From positions 2,681,579 to 2,745,578 of the forward strand of contig OZ024857.1 of assembly GCA_964017155.1 (NCBI GenBank): a DNA stretch of 64,000 nucleotides, read 5' to 3'. This DNA comes from Oasisia sp. SBJ-2009 (Eukaryota > Annelida > Polychaeta > Sabellida > Siboglinidae). Numbering within the stretch: the first letter of the stretch is position 1; each line of letters starts with the position of its first letter. Of the stretch, positions 62,170 to 64,000 are shown piece by piece. A program made the translations under genes and the position numbers. Below the pieces are notes generated by a model. The model was not told the DNA's origin, made no database searches, and saw only the letters and a list, made by a program, of their open reading frames with translations.

Positions 62170-63907
62170 CGGCCGTGCCAAATCACTGACTATAAACTGT
62201 GTGTTGTGTGTCAAAAAGAAACCGAACCTTTAGTGTTGCATCCAAGATTAACGTCATACCACAACCTCCTAGAGGCAGTGAAGGAGCGAGCCAGCTTGCA
62301 TGATGCCGATTGTGTTCCAGTGCAGAAACGGCATAAGGACTGCACAGCAGAAACACTGCAAAGAGAGAATGCTGTTTGGCATCGTACTTGCTACTCCAGG
62401 ATGACGAACACAGTCCAGAGAGGGCGTGGAAGAGACCGACAGCAACACTCCATGTCTACTGGGTCACACACTCCCAGGGTGAAAGGTCGCAGATCAAGAA
62501 TTGCTGATGACGTGAATAACGTGACTGGTTCAGCTGCACCATATACCCGATCATCAACACGACCTTTGAACAAGGACAAGTTTGTTACTAAAGCAAGCAG
62601 TGCAAGCGTCTTCAGATCCAGAACTGAAAACTAGATACAGTACTTGCATTGTGATGCCCATGCTATGGATATCCAGTATCACAAAGCTTGCTGGACCAAA
62701 CACGTGTTCCACGTTCTGCGGGATGACACCAACCAAGCACCCAAGACAAAACAAAGTCCCACACAAGGTTCCAGCTTCGTTGAACTGCTGAACATCATAG
62801 ATACACAGACCAGAGGTGGAGCATACCTCTCAATCCAAGACATCGTGAACACATATGTCAGCATGCTACATTTGGGTGGAACAGAGGCCCTGGAAAATCA
62901 TTCACCTGTCTTCACCAGGCAATGGTTGAAAGACAGAATCCTTTCTGAATTACCACACGTAACATCAGTCTGACAGAGAAACATGCGAAGTCTTGTACTG
63001 TCCAAAGGCCTGTGATGCAGATATGTTCCAGACTGCTATCAGAACTGCAGATGACACTGAAAGCATGAAAAACCTCTACCAATCAGCCAGACTCCTTCGC
63101 CAACGAATTGAGCAGTTCACCAAGACCACAATGGAAATAAGTGCGTGCACTTTTTGTGTTATCCGAATATTTAAATGTACCTTGTATTTATATATTATGC
63201 ATATGTGTACAATGTTTTACATTTTATATTAAATAAATCAATCAATCAAACCAAATAAATCAATCAAAAAGACAGTGAAGACGTCCAGTTCCATAGTAGT
63301 AACCAGTACCCTGGAAGTTGTACCGGTGGAACTGTATACCATGATCCGCTGGATAATGGCGGAACCTGCAGACAAACTGCAAACAGAAGTGCGGAGAACT
63401 ATTGTTAACAGGGGTGCACTAACCCTGAGCCAAAACCTGATGTTTGGTTTCAAATTCAAGAGGCAAGTCACGTACAAGCCGAGTGACGAGGGTGCTGGAT
63501 TCCGGTCTCAACAAGCTAGGGAAAACCCCCAAGTACTGGGATTGGCCCTGACCATCCATCACGACACAAGAAACAAGAAACTTGTGAATCTCCTCAATGC
63601 ACAGGGTCACTGTGCGTCCTACAGCCGTGCCCTCATCATGGAAACAGCCCTTGTCAATGCTATAGTGGAGAACACAATGCAGTTCCAGGGGCTGTATGTG
63701 CCACCTTTCTTGAAGAAGGGCACGTTTATGTTCTTTGCCTCAGACAACACATACTTTGCTGAGGACACTGCTGATGGCAAGGGTACAACACATGGAACAG
63801 TCACTGCCATCTACCAGAAGGCTGATGCACCTGGTGAACCAATCACATCCCCTCTTCGCATTGGTGACACAAAGTTAAAGAGTCTTTTGGTGACTCCATG
63901 CCAATAA
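62170..63907 (+). pseudogene. Academ-like transposase, N-terminal half (copy iii)
   Basis: Ordered + strand blocks of the same family as copies (i) and (ii), but the other half. 62170-62634 has a 'CVVCQKETEPLVLHPR' zinc-ligand pair, 'WHRTCYSRMTNTVQR' and a basic linker. 62640-62973 has 'YHKACWTKHVFHVLRDD', 'SFVELLNIID' and 'SPVFTRQWLKDRILSELPHV'. 62990-63130 has 'DDTESMKNLYQSARLLRQRI'. 63275-63907 is a 210-codon ORF with 'VELYTMIRWIM', 'RENPQVLGLALTIHHDTRNK', 'YVPPFLKKGTFMFFASDNTY' and 'DTADGKGTTHGTV'. In this family an 'ADN-x-D..T..GK-x-T-x-H-x-T' box follows the 'PP-x-L-x-KG' motif. Stops near 62635, 62973 and 63907, and an AT-rich gap (63140-63270), break it. The termini were not seen and may lie beyond the window. 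Confidence 0.75.
63140..63270. mobile_element. Short AT-rich insertion with simple-repeat tail
   Basis: About 130 bp interrupt the Academ-like reading frame and end in 'aaataaatcaatcaatcaa' units. This looks like a retroposon 3' tail, although a small intron cannot be excluded. Confidence 0.45.
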
Positions 63908-64000
63908 GCCATGCTACCGTGTGAGAAGCCAAAAGCAACTGCATCGCAACAGCGGGCGAGGGAGTTCAGCATCAACAACTCTGGTGTAGCAGAAAGCTAT

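Overview
This is animal nuclear DNA. It has long introns, canonical GT/AG splice sites, many di- to pentanucleotide microsatellites and dense nested transposable elements. Nothing is bacterial or phage-like: no operons, tRNA, rRNA or CRISPR array. The THAP, NIDO and LINE content suits a repeat-rich invertebrate (marine lophotrochozoan, cnidarian or lower deuterostome), but I cannot name a phylum.

Host gene. Seven short exons on the + strand (1085-1261, 10441-10557, 10869-10979, 16498-16663, 46708-46965, 50068-50194, 52883-53050) join in a consistent phase. They read as most of a NIDO domain, then an Ig/TIG-like region and a linker resembling the Mesh/SUSD2 family of secreted or membrane proteins. 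The 5' end lies left of the window. The AMOP, VWD and sushi parts expected of that family were not found and may lie to the right. Introns of up to 30 kb are filled almost entirely by repeats.

Layout. 1-6.7 kb: first exon, a very long TGCC array, a THAP-domain ORF. 6.7-10.4 kb: foldback element 1 (6-bp target duplication), ending 23 bp before an exon. 11.1-15.8 kb: a 32-bp minisatellite split by an Academ-like DNA transposon. 17.6-23.2 kb: a 5.6-kb palindrome with a reverse transcriptase in each arm. 27.7-33.1 kb: a second Academ-like element. 35.9-44.7 kb: a second gene or repeat-encoded gene (SAP-like segment), interrupted by a LINE, which is interrupted by an Academ-type foldback, which is interrupted by a Kolobok/T2-like TTAA element. 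44.9-53 kb: a frameshifted THAP remnant, three host exons, LINE debris. 53.5-55.9 kb: second TTAA element. 56.3-61.2 kb: foldback element 2. 61.3-64 kb: an integrase remnant and the N-terminal half of a third Academ-like gene.

Main points of interest: foldback elements with terminal repeats and target duplications whose long arms are inverted copies of LINE reverse-transcriptase sequence; three elements sharing a 5'-TAGT terminus and 3-4 bp duplications; and the nested insertion stack. Family names rest on recognition of motifs, not on searches.
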